From: Saccharopolyspora oryzae
Lineage (GTDB): Bacteria > Actinomycetota > Actinomycetes > Mycobacteriales > Pseudonocardiaceae
Length of the DNA: 64,000 nt
Reading direction: 5' to 3'
NCBI RefSeq assembly: GCF_027853915.1
Contig: NZ_JAQGLA010000005.1
Location: 62,001 to 126,000, forward strand
The notes under the pieces were generated by a model that saw only the letters and a list, made by a program, of their open reading frames with translations, was not told where the DNA came from and made no database searches. A program made the translations under genes and the position numbers. Positions 17,422-27,397 of this stretch are shown piece after piece. Numbering within the stretch: the stretch's first letter is position 1; each line of letters starts with the position of its first letter.

Positions 17422-18303
17422 CTAGAACCAGGCGTGTCGCCACGCCACTTCGAGGTGTCCGGCCGCTTCGCGCGGACCGTCGTGGTCGAGGCGGATGCTC
17501 AGCTCGCCGCCAGCGGGCACCGTGAACGCGGCGAAGTCCGCAGGAAACAGCCGATACCTCGCATTCGTGCGGCCGTTGAGCACCGCCGTGGGCGCCCCGG
17601 TATCGATGACGAGGTACTGCCCGGCGGGCAGGGTATCCGCGTAGGCGATCTGCCGTCCCTGGCTGGTGGACAGCACCGGGCGCACGAGCGGGCCGTGCAA
17701 GGTGAGCAGCGGCTCGGTCGGTGCAGTGCCATCGTTCGCCAAGTGCAACGTCCCGGAACTCGCACCCGCGCCGAAGGACAGCTTCGCTTCGAAGTCGAGC
17801 CCGTCGCCGAAACGCAGACCATGACGACCAGCCGACGACAACGGTGTACAGGCGTGACACCAGTCCAGCGCGTACCGGCGCGGATCGGGCGCCACCAGCT
17901 GAAGGCTCCACTCGAAGCTCGGGGTCGCCGTCACACCAGGTTTGGTCAGGATCTGATCGTCCAGGAAAACATCGCAGGTCACCGGACCGATCTCGGAATA
18001 GCAGGTCAGCGGTACCGAACGGTGCGGATCAGCCAGCAGCCCGGTCAGCTGGTTGGCCGCGCGACGCAAGGTTGCGACGTCGGGGGCGAAGGCCCGGCCT
18101 TCCAAGGTGATCGTCCGCTCGGCTCTCCATCCAAGGGTGCGGATCGCACCGTGCCGGGACAGGTGCGGATGAAGCTCCGCACCTGTCGCCGAGCCTGCCC
18201 AAAACCCTTCCTCCTGAGTAAGAATCCAGTGAACACCGCGACTATCGGGCTTGTCAGGGCCAAAGCTGATCGAGTCAAGGCTCCACTGTGGAGAGCCATC
18301 CAT
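17422..18303 (-). CDS. Siphophage distal tail (Dit-like) protein
   Basis: About 293 residues. The order of features fits phage distal tail/SPP1 gp19.1-type proteins of actinophages: SLDSISFGPDKPDSRGVHWI near the start, a GWRAERTITLEGRAFAP strand pair, and FEWSLQLVAPDPRRYA, which closes the first domain before a beta-sandwich tail domain ending GGELSIRLDHDG. It would form the tail-tip adaptor. G+C is like the host. ATG 18303 is chosen over GTG 18309. Its place downstream of a tape-measure 3' end matches normal siphophage order. Confidence 0.75.
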   Translation of the reverse strand: MDGSPQWSLDSISFGPDKPDSRGVHWILTQEEGFWAGSATGAELHPHLSRHGAIRTLGWRAERTITLEGRAFAPDVATLRRAANQLTGLLADPHRSVPLTCYSEIGPVTCDVFLDDQILTKPGVTATPSFEWSLQLVAPDPRRYALDWCHACTPLSSAGRHGLRFGDGLDFEAKLSFGAGASSGTLHLANDGTAPTEPLLTLHGPLVRPVLSTSQGRQIAYADTLPAGQYLVIDTGAPTAVLNGRTNARYRLFPADFAAFTVPAGGELSIRLDHDGPREAAGHLEVAWRHAWF

Positions 18304-18369
18304 GGTCACCCCAGTGTCAACGCCGCAGGAAACTCACCAACTCGACCCAAGGGCCAATAATCGCACATT

Positions 18370-19071
18370 CTATCCAGTGTTCGTTCCCCTATTCATTAAG
18401 ATGGAAACAAAATCATGGCCACCAACCCGGAGCTCACTTCTCGTCTCTTTAATTTTTCGATAGAATGGGTCGTCCATATCATCCCCTTCTTTATCAATGC
18501 GCGTGCGCTTGAGAAATCCATCCGAATCCCGCCTCCAGGAAATGTTCTGAGCGTCACGGAAGCGGAATTGAGTAGGGTTCAACTGACGTGTCGAGTTCCT
18601 GAATGCCGACCGTCTTGCTCCGGAATGCTTGTCATCATCCACCCCATCGCCAGAAAAAGCGATCTTCAGCGACTCGAACATCCCGTCGTATCGATCTTGA
18701 ATCTGCCGAGTAAGGGGCTCAAGGAAGTACTCCCGCACTTCCTTCGTCGGCTCGACAACATCCATGCCGGACCTGGCATCAGGATAATATACCGGCATGA
18801 TCGCCAGGTCGTAGATTGGCAGTTCACTCATGTTCGCGTACCTAAGATAGACCTCAGGACGCTTATCGGAGCCTTCTTTTACCGTCAACCATGCTGCGAA
18901 TTTGACTGCTTGTTCACGTTCGGCTTGCTCATCGCGATACCGCTGTTGATCTGCGGAAAATTTGACCTGCTTCCACGCGGCGCGAGCTGCCAAGCTAGCA
19001 ATACCGAAGGCTGCCATCGACCCAATAGCGGAAATCCACGACGGCACATTACCCCAGTCCACGCTTGTCAT
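18370..19071 (-). CDS. AT-rich hypothetical membrane protein (moron candidate)
   Basis: 233 residues from ATG 19071 (SVDWGNVPSWISAIGSM). One membrane segment lies at about residues 10-32, followed by a charged helix (KQVKFSADQQRYRDEQAERE) and a soluble domain containing YLRYANMSELPIYDLAIMPV. I do not recognise a named family. Base composition is clearly lower in G+C than its neighbours. It lies between the tape-measure remnant and the distal tail gene, where phages carry inserted accessory genes, so anti-phage or lysogenic conversion roles are possible but unproven. Confidence 0.7.
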   Translation of the reverse strand: MTSVDWGNVPSWISAIGSMAAFGIASLAARAAWKQVKFSADQQRYRDEQAEREQAVKFAAWLTVKEGSDKRPEVYLRYANMSELPIYDLAIMPVYYPDARSGMDVVEPTKEVREYFLEPLTRQIQDRYDGMFESLKIAFSGDGVDDDKHSGARRSAFRNSTRQLNPTQFRFRDAQNISWRRDSDGFLKRTRIDKEGDDMDDPFYRKIKETRSELRVGGHDFVSILMNRGTNTG

Positions 19072-19130
19072 AGCAATCGATCTTAGCGTCAAATGGAGCA
19101 AGTAACGCCACGAACAAGGAAGGGATGAAC

Positions 19131-19239
19131 CTACAGCCGTGAGCGAATACGTAGCCGCCGGTCGAGGGCGGCGGCGATGTGCTCAGGGCCGGCGTCGGTG
19201 CGGGCGTTGACGGTGATCTGCGGTGACCACACCTGTTGC
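19131..19239 (-). pseudogene. 3' end of a phage tail tape-measure-like gene
   Basis: The last ~35 codons read SPQITVNARTDAGPEHIAAA then LDRRLRIRSRL and stop. A short beta-strand (ITVNA), an Ala-rich helix and a final ERRLR-like basic end is the common C-terminus of actinophage tape-measure proteins. The frame loses this character at about 19240, where the opposite strand begins to encode integrase. The right boundary is an estimate. Confidence 0.5.
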
Positions 19240-19556
19240 CCTGGGGTGGTCGCCTGGGCTCCGTGACACCCCACGACCTGCGGCACACCTACGCCTCCTG
19301 GCTGGTGCAGGACGGGGTGTCGATCCAAGCCGTGCGCGCACTGCTCGGCCATGCCTCCGTCGCCACTACTGAACGTTACGCACACCTGGCGAACGCGGAG
19401 TGGGACAAAGTTCGCGCGGTCCTCGGGCTGACGCCGGAGAACCCAGCTTTGGGACACGCAGAGCCGGAAATTACCCCATATTTGCCCCATGAAAACGACA
19501 CTGCGGCGGGAGCCGAGATCATCGATCTCTTCTCCCGCCGCAGGTCAGCGGGTTGA
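19239..19556 (+). pseudogene. int: Tyrosine integrase, C-terminal fragment
   Basis: About 100 residues of a phage tyrosine recombinase: TPHDLRHTYASWLVQDG holds the second catalytic Arg with its His, ALLGHASVATTERYAH holds the third-box His and the nucleophilic Tyr. The whole N-terminal arm-binding and core-binding part and the first catalytic Arg are missing (around 280 residues). The fragment ends 9 bp before the right att copy and cannot be active. Confidence 0.88.
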
Positions 19557-19564
19557 CCGCTGCG

Positions 19565-19609
19565 GAGCCGCCTGAGGGAATCGAACCCTCGACCTACGCA
19601 TTACGAGTG
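19565..19609. repeat. att site, right copy (inside intact tRNA-Thr)
   Basis: 45 bp identical to 15220-15264 and lying within the intact tRNA gene, so integration rebuilt the tRNA from its 5' half plus the element-borne 3' half. Confidence 0.93.
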
Positions 19610-19639
19610 CGTCGCTCTGGCCGACTGAGCTAAGGCGGC
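19566..19639 (-). tRNA. tRNA-Thr (anticodon CGT)
   Basis: On the minus strand a 74-nt cloverleaf begins GCCGCCTTAGCTCAG and ends AGGCGGCT. The acceptor stem GCCGCCT/AGGCGGC is perfect, the T-loop reads GGTTCGATTCC, and the anticodon CGT sits in CTCGTAA, giving threonine (ACG codons). No CCA is encoded. It is the integration target of the adjacent prophage remnant. Confidence 0.96.
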
Positions 19640-19775
19640 ATTGCGCGGTCAAGTGTAGCGGGCCCTCGCGACGCGGTGCGCAGGACCCCCGGTTCAACCG
19701 AAGGTGGGCGTCACTTCGCGGAGCGTGCATCGTTGAGATCAGCGTGATGCCCGTCACGTGATCTGGAGGGGTCGG

Positions 19776-21158
19776 ATGCGTGCTGTTCGTCGACTGGGCG
19801 TGTGCACCGCCGTGTCGTTGGCCGTAGCTGGGCTTTCGCTGCCCGCCGCCTTCGCGCAGAGCTCGCCTCCGACCACTCCGATCCCCGGGCCGGCGGAACC
19901 CGGGCAGCCCCCGGCTTCCATGCCGACGCCGGCTCCCGGGCCGGTCGTCGCCGACGCCGGGACCATGGTCGGGATCGTGCGGATCCTGCCGAACACGGTG
20001 CCGACCGACTCGATCCTCGACGACCCGGACTTCGAGTCGAAGCTGCCGAAGCAGTCCGTCGCCGAGGCCGGGATGGGGCGGGCCATCGCGCAGGCCAACT
20101 CCACCGCGTTCTTCGCCACCGAGCGGGCGGTCGCCGAGGCCTCGCCGTTCGGGGTGTCGCTGCTCGGGAAGACCCCGCAGACGCCGGTCGGCCTGGTGCA
20201 GGCCGCGCTGCCGGACCGGGAGCAGCCGACCAGCGCGAACATGCAGCCACCGAGCTCGCCGGCCGACCAGCTGGTCAAGCTCAACGGGCTGAACGGCAGC
20301 GTGCACGCCCGCTGGAGCGAGAAGACCGGGCCGTGCGTGTCGCCGATCGCCGACGCCCGGTACTCGATGGGCAGCGCATCGGCCGTGAACGCGCTGCCGG
20401 AAGGCCTGTCGCTGGGCGGGCTGCTCAACGGCGGGAAACCCGCCGCGAACGGCGCCGGATCGCTGCTGCGGATTCCGGAAACCGCGGAAGCGCACTCCAA
20501 CGTGCAGCTCGTCAACGTGCCCGGGCAGGACCGCAAGGCCGTCCAGGCCACCTCGAGCCTGCAGCTGGCCGGTGTCCGGCTCTTCGCCGGGACCCCGCAG
20601 GAGATCCAGGTCGACGTGGTCGGCTCACCTCGCCTGACCGCAACCGCCACCGGCGACCCGTCGACCTCCACTGTGGACTACCAAGTGCCGGTGCTGCGGG
20701 TTTCGCGCGGCGGCCAGGAGCTCGGGAAGCTCGACGCCGCGCACCCGAACCTGGACGTGCCGCTGCCCGGACTCGACCAGCGCGTCGTCGACGCCGGGGT
20801 GATCCGGCTCAGCGCCGGCGAGCTCAAGAAGGACGTGGTGGGCACCGAAGTCCGCGCCGCAGCACGGCTTTTCGACCTCCAAATCCTGCGCGGCCACGCG
20901 GTCGGCCTGCCGACCTCGCTGGTGCAGGTGTCCTTCGGCGAGCAGATCGCCCGCGCCGCGGCTCCCGACGGAGGCGTGGACTGCACGACCGCACCGGCCC
21001 CGGCCGCCGCAGCGCCAGCGGGCACGACCCCGCAAGCAGTGGAACGTCTAGCCCTCACCAGCAGCGGCTACTACGTCGTCCCGCTGTTCTGGACCGGCAC
21101 GGCGCTGCTGCTCATGGGCGCCATCATCATCGCCGTCCTCCCCCGCCGCCGCGCCTGA
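19776..21158 (+). CDS. Secreted, C-terminally anchored hypothetical protein
   Basis: 460 residues from ATG 19776 with GGAGGGG 5 nt upstream. A Sec signal peptide covers about residues 1-30 (RLGVCTAVSLAVAGLSLPAA, then FAQ). A Pro-rich linker follows, then a Ser/Val/Asn-rich exported domain with many short beta stretches. The C-terminus has one membrane helix (LFWTGTALLLMGAIIIAVL) and PRRRA, so the protein is probably tethered to the outer face of the membrane. No sortase LPXTG motif is visible. I do not recognise the family. Confidence 0.8.
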   Translation: MRAVRRLGVCTAVSLAVAGLSLPAAFAQSSPPTTPIPGPAEPGQPPASMPTPAPGPVVADAGTMVGIVRILPNTVPTDSILDDPDFESKLPKQSVAEAGMGRAIAQANSTAFFATERAVAEASPFGVSLLGKTPQTPVGLVQAALPDREQPTSANMQPPSSPADQLVKLNGLNGSVHARWSEKTGPCVSPIADARYSMGSASAVNALPEGLSLGGLLNGGKPAANGAGSLLRIPETAEAHSNVQLVNVPGQDRKAVQATSSLQLAGVRLFAGTPQEIQVDVVGSPRLTATATGDPSTSTVDYQVPVLRVSRGGQELGKLDAAHPNLDVPLPGLDQRVVDAGVIRLSAGELKKDVVGTEVRAAARLFDLQILRGHAVGLPTSLVQVSFGEQIARAAAPDGGVDCTTAPAPAAAAPAGTTPQAVERLALTSSGYYVVPLFWTGTALLLMGAIIIAVLPRRRA

Positions 21159-21182
21159 GCGCAAGGAAGTCCACTGTGGACG

Positions 21183-22406
21183 TCAGCCGGTGTGGAGGGT
21201 GGCGAGCATCGCTTCCACCGCGATGATCGGCTTCACGTTCTGGGTCAGGGCCACCCGGCATTCGAGGACCGCGTCCAGGCGGCGGAGGGCCGACTCTGAG
21301 GTCCACTCCTGCGCCGCTTTGGCGATCGAGCGCTCGAAGTCCGGGTGGTTCAGGGGCGCCGGTGCGCCCGCCCGGGTCACCAGGACGTCGCGGTAGAAGC
21401 CCGCCAGGTCGACCAGGGCCAGGTCGAGGGCGTCTCGCTGGGAGCGGGTGGCGCGCGACTTCTGGCGCTTCTCCAGCTCTTTCAGCGCCGCGTTGGCCCC
21501 TCGGGTCGCCGCGGCCGTGCCCTTGCCGGTGCCGCCCGCGCCCATCGCGGTCTTCAGCTCTTCCTTCTCCGCCTCGTTGCGGTCCTCGTTCGCCGTGGTC
21601 GCCTCGGTCTCGGCCAGCCTCACCAGGCCGGTCGCCGCGGTGAACACGTCCGAGAACCTGCGCATGCCCGTCGGGATGCGCAGCACCGACTCGCGCCGCT
21701 CGCGCGCTTCCTCGTCGGTCGCCAACCGCCGCGCGCGGCCGATGTGGCCGCCGCACACCGACGCCGCCCACTGCGCGCGTTCGGCGTCGACGCCGTCGCG
21801 CTCGTGCAGCACCTCGGCGATGGCGTCGGCCAACGGCGTGCGCAGCTGCACCACGCGGCAGCGGGAGCGGATCGTGACGGACACGTCCTCCGGGTGGTCC
21901 GAGGGCGCGCAGAGCAGGAACACCGTGCGCGGGGGCGGCTCTTCCACCGCCTTGAGCAGCGCGTTCGCCGCGCCTTCGGTGAGGCGGTCGGCGTCCTCGA
22001 TCAGCACGATGCGCCATTGGCCGGTGGTCGGCCGGCGGGCCGCCGCTTGCACCAGGGAGCGCATCTCCGCGACCGAGATCGACAGGCCTTCCGGCGCCAC
22101 CACGCGCACGTCGGCGTGGGTGCCCTGCAACACCGTGCGGCATGCCGCGCAACCTCCGCAGCCCACCGCCCCTGGGTCGGTGCACTGCAGCGCAGCGGCG
22201 AAGGCGCGGGCCGCGATCGAACGGCCCGAACCGGGCGGGCCGGTGAACAGCCAGGCGTGCGTCATGGCGCCCGGCGGGACCGGTTCGCCGCGGACTTGGA
22301 GGTGAGCCGCGTTCGCCGCGGCGTGCAGCGTCCGCACCGCATCGGGCTGGCCGACGACCTCCGCCCACACCCCGGTGTTCAGCTGCTCCGGAGCGTCGGT
22401 CCGCAT
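21183..22406 (-). CDS. holB: DNA polymerase III subunit delta'
   Basis: 407 residues. Clamp-loader AAA+ features: VVGQPDAVRTL at the N-terminus, Walker A-like FTGPPGSGRS, a zinc-binding cluster CGGCAACR, DEXX-region IEDADRLTEGAANALLKAVE, and sensor SRCRV. The C-terminus is the helical collar domain with a charged insert. It belongs to the replication clamp loader in the cytosol. GGGAGG precedes ATG 22406. In M. tuberculosis holB (Rv3644c) also lies near topA. A family B-like hairpin separates it from the upstream small gene. Confidence 0.93.
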   Translation of the reverse strand: MRTDAPEQLNTGVWAEVVGQPDAVRTLHAAANAAHLQVRGEPVPPGAMTHAWLFTGPPGSGRSIAARAFAAALQCTDPGAVGCGGCAACRTVLQGTHADVRVVAPEGLSISVAEMRSLVQAAARRPTTGQWRIVLIEDADRLTEGAANALLKAVEEPPPRTVFLLCAPSDHPEDVSVTIRSRCRVVQLRTPLADAIAEVLHERDGVDAERAQWAASVCGGHIGRARRLATDEEARERRESVLRIPTGMRRFSDVFTAATGLVRLAETEATTANEDRNEAEKEELKTAMGAGGTGKGTAAATRGANAALKELEKRQKSRATRSQRDALDLALVDLAGFYRDVLVTRAGAPAPLNHPDFERSIAKAAQEWTSESALRRLDAVLECRVALTQNVKPIIAVEAMLATLHTG

Positions 22407-22434
22407 CGCGTCGCCTCCCGTGTCGAGTGCGCGG

Positions 22435-22480
22435 GTCGTGAGTGCGAAAACCGGTTGGAGGCGGTTTTCCCACTCACGAC
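22435..22480. repeat. Family B-like hairpin B3
   Basis: Arms GTCGTGAGTGCGAAAACCG (22435-22453) and 22462-22480, 18 of 19 bases paired, loop gttggagg. The outer stem CGTGAGTG is shared with B1, B2 and B4, but the inner stem and loop differ. It probably ends the topA-small gene transcript. Confidence 0.7.
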
Positions 22481-22513
22481 TCTACGGTGCTGCCCTGACG
22501 GCAGGCGGAGGCC

Positions 22514-22827
22514 TCAGCCGAACACGGAGAGCAAGATCATCAGCACTGCGAAGGCGAGGAACAGGTAGCAGCCGATCGCCCCGGCCTTGCTGTTCTTCTT
22601 CTGCTGCTGCTTCTTCTGCGGAGGCTGCTGCTGCGCGGGCGCCTGGTGCGCGGGTCGACGCCGAAGCGGCCGGTCGAGTTCTTCGACCGGTTCCGGGACC
22701 GGCGCGGACGGCGCCACCGACTCTCGGGTCGGCGGCGCCGCGTGCGCAGAGGTCAGCGCATCCGGGAAGTGGTGCAGCGGCGACAGCGCCTGCGTGCCGT
22801 CCTGGCCCGAAAGCGCATCCCGCCGGG

Positions 22828-22831
<4 letters not shown>
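22514..22831 (-). CDS. Small tail-anchored hypothetical membrane protein
   Basis: 105 residues. The GTG start at 22831 overlaps the topA stop (GTGA), so it is translated by coupling to topA. A Pro/Gln/Lys-rich soluble part (APAQQQPPQKKQQQKKNSK) precedes one membrane helix at about residues 85-104 (GAIGCYLFLAFAVLMILLSV), leaving almost no residues beyond it. Function unknown. Confidence 0.72.
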
Positions 22832-25683
<2,852 letters not shown>

Positions 25684-25885
25684 GCTTACCCGCTCTCTTC
25701 TCCCGGAAGCATCCTTTGCTACCCGACAAGTCCTTCAGTGTGCCCCGCGCGCAGTTCGATGCGCTGCCCGGGAAGGCACAGGGTTGCACATAACACGCCT
25801 GTGCACGTCGGCGTCTTGCCCTACGAACGTATCGGGTGACGAAAGTGTTCCGTTGCGTGACCTGGCGTGATATGCGTCAAACCGG

Positions 25886-26479
25886 TCAGGACACCAACGG
25901 CCACGTTCGCTCGATCGCACCATCGGGCATCGGCCCGACCAGCTCGACGAGCCTGGTCAGGCGCTTGCGCCCGGTGACGCGGAGCGCCGGGCCACCCGCG
26001 CGCGGACCGACCGGCTTGACCGGGAGGCCGCAGCGGGTCAGCGCCGCGGCCAGCGGCGCGTGCGTGTCCGGCGCGTGCGGGTCGAGCCCGAGGCGGTAGC
26101 CGGCGGGCTCGGCGGAGCCCGCGGTCAGCGCCCAGATCCGCAGGGCGGCGCCGTCCGGGACGTAACCGCCCGGGACGGACTTCACCGCGCCTCGCAGCCA
26201 GTGCGCGGCGAGACCGGTGAGATCGCTGCGGAACGCGGTGCGGATCAGCGGGTGCCCTTCTTCGGAGCGGCCGAGCTCGGCGTCCACCCCGCGCTGCGCG
26301 CACGCCTCGACCAGAGCACGGGCGCGCCACTCGGCGTCGACCACGACCGACAGCCGGGCGGCGGTGCCGCGGCCGAAGCCGACCGCTTGGCCCGGTCCGC
26401 ACAGCATGCCCGCCAGGTCGGCGACGACGGGTTGCCGCGCCTCGGCCGAGTAGAAGGACAGCTGGTCCACGGCCCGCAT
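25886..26479 (-). CDS. Possible LAGLIDADG-like (WhiA-like) protein without HTH
   Basis: 197 residues from ATG 26479; TACTGT 6 nt upstream suggests a leaderless mRNA. There is no signal peptide or membrane helix. The pattern of two related halves (PVVADLAGMLCGPGQAVGFG..RLSVVVDAEWRARALVEACA and WLRGAVKSVPGGYVPDG..ALTAGSAEPAGYRLGLD..LAAALTRCGLPVKPV) resembles the LAGLIDADG-homing-endonuclease fold as in the N-terminal part of WhiA, but the WhiA helix-turn-helix is missing. This is my reading by eye and needs a profile search. It lies upstream of topA on the same strand. Confidence 0.65.
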   Translation of the reverse strand: MRAVDQLSFYSAEARQPVVADLAGMLCGPGQAVGFGRGTAARLSVVVDAEWRARALVEACAQRGVDAELGRSEEGHPLIRTAFRSDLTGLAAHWLRGAVKSVPGGYVPDGAALRIWALTAGSAEPAGYRLGLDPHAPDTHAPLAAALTRCGLPVKPVGPRAGGPALRVTGRKRLTRLVELVGPMPDGAIERTWPLVS

Positions 26480-26538
26480 GCTAGAACAGTAGTTCGACCT
26501 GCGCCATGCCTTCCACCCGATTGCGCGAACGGGAACCA

Positions 26539-26556
26539 CAGTTTCAATTGAAACTG
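26539..26556. repeat. Family A short palindrome A2
   Basis: Perfect 18-bp palindrome CAGTTTCAATTGAAACTG, upstream of the WhiA-like gene (start 26479) and just 22 bp from the long hairpin A3. The identical sequence occurs twice near 55.6 kb. Confidence 0.85.
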
Positions 26557-26578
26557 CGCCCCCACCAGCCCCGAGATC

Positions 26579-26624
26579 CGCAAATTCCATTGAAATCGGA
26601 CGTCTGATTTCAATGGAATTTGCG
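26579..26624. repeat. Family A long hairpin A3
   Basis: Perfect 18-bp arms at 26579-26596 and 26607-26624, loop cggacgtctg. It lies 20 bp after the stop of the lipoprotein gene on the minus strand, as a terminator would. The stem carries CCATTG where A1 has CAATGG, with the opposite arm changed to match. Confidence 0.85.
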
Positions 26625-26644
26625 GACCCATCGGACAGGTGGGG

Positions 26645-27232
26645 TCAGCGGGGTGGTTGTTGGTCCTTGGGCTTGGTGAAGAACGGTTGGCACTCGGGGG
26701 CTCGGTGGGCCGCCGCGTTGAGCTCCGCGTTCTGCTCCAGCTGGACCAGCTTCTGCTTGAGGTCGAGGTGGCTGCCCTTGTCCAGCTCCTTCTGGAGATC
26801 GGCCATGCCCTGCTCGAAGCGCTGCTTGTCGCCGGTGTCGATCTGCTCGGCCTTGCCCCGCGCGCCGCGCAGGACGTCGCGCACCTCGGAGAAGCCCTCC
26901 TGGAAGCCGGTGCCGATCTGCTCCGCGCCCTTGACCGGCGGGGCGCCGAGGTCCGTCAGGCCGCGCACCGTGTCGTCGGCGGACTTCTCGGCGGCGTCGA
27001 TGCGGGCGATCACCGACTTCTTCACCGAGGTGGTGTTGGTCCGGTCCAGCCCGGGCATGTGCTGCTGGGACTCGCTGAAGCCGCTGACCAGCCCGCACAC
27101 CTTTCCGGTCCAGTTGACCGCCTGCGCGCTCGGCTCGGGCGGCGGAGCCGGGGCCGCCGGTCCTCCGGCGCAACCGGCCAGCGCGAACGGGACGGCGGCC
27201 AGCACCGCGATGGGCGTCGAACGTAACTTCAT
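26645..27232 (-). CDS. Predicted lipoprotein
   Basis: 195 residues from ATG 27232 with GAGGAG upstream. The signal peptide ends in a lipobox ALAGC (Cys about residue 21), followed by a Pro-rich linker. The mature part is almost entirely helical and charged, with coiled-coil character (KAEQIDTGDKQRFEQGMADL, LDLKQKLVQLEQNAELNA), and a pair of Cys (VCGLV and PECQPF) that may form a disulphide. I do not recognise the family. Located on the outer membrane face. Confidence 0.83.
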   Translation of the reverse strand: MKLRSTPIAVLAAVPFALAGCAGGPAAPAPPPEPSAQAVNWTGKVCGLVSGFSESQQHMPGLDRTNTTSVKKSVIARIDAAEKSADDTVRGLTDLGAPPVKGAEQIGTGFQEGFSEVRDVLRGARGKAEQIDTGDKQRFEQGMADLQKELDKGSHLDLKQKLVQLEQNAELNAAAHRAPECQPFFTKPKDQQPPR

Positions 27233-27346
27233 GCGCACTCCTCGCACGGATCGGAGTTGCCTTCGGCGTGCCGCAAGACTCTCCCCCACCCGCGATCCCG
27301 CCCCGGAACCCGGGGGCGCCGTGCGGCAGAAGCCCCAGCGCACGGC

Positions 27347-27380
27347 GGAGGGCGCCTCCCCGACCGGGAAGACGCCCTCC
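27347..27380 (-). terminator. Terminator of hppA
   Basis: GGAGGGCG..CGCCCTCC hairpin with inner CTCCC/GGGA pairing, starting about 18 bp after the hppA stop on the minus strand. No clear T-tract. Confidence 0.6.
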
Positions 27381-27397
27381 AGGAGCTGATCCGCGAG

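Larger units (their letters stand above)
15265..19564. mobile_element. Decayed prophage integrated in tRNA-Thr
   Basis: About 4.3 kb between the two 45-bp att copies. Contents: a pentapeptide-repeat membrane protein, a distal tail protein, an unknown AT-rich gene, the 3' end of a tape-measure-like gene and the 3' end of a tyrosine integrase. Two cargo genes are far richer in A+T than the chromosome. Capsid, terminase, lysis and replication genes are absent, so it cannot be a functional phage. The intact tRNA lies at the right end next to the integrase remnant, the usual layout for tRNA-targeting integrases. Confidence 0.9.
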
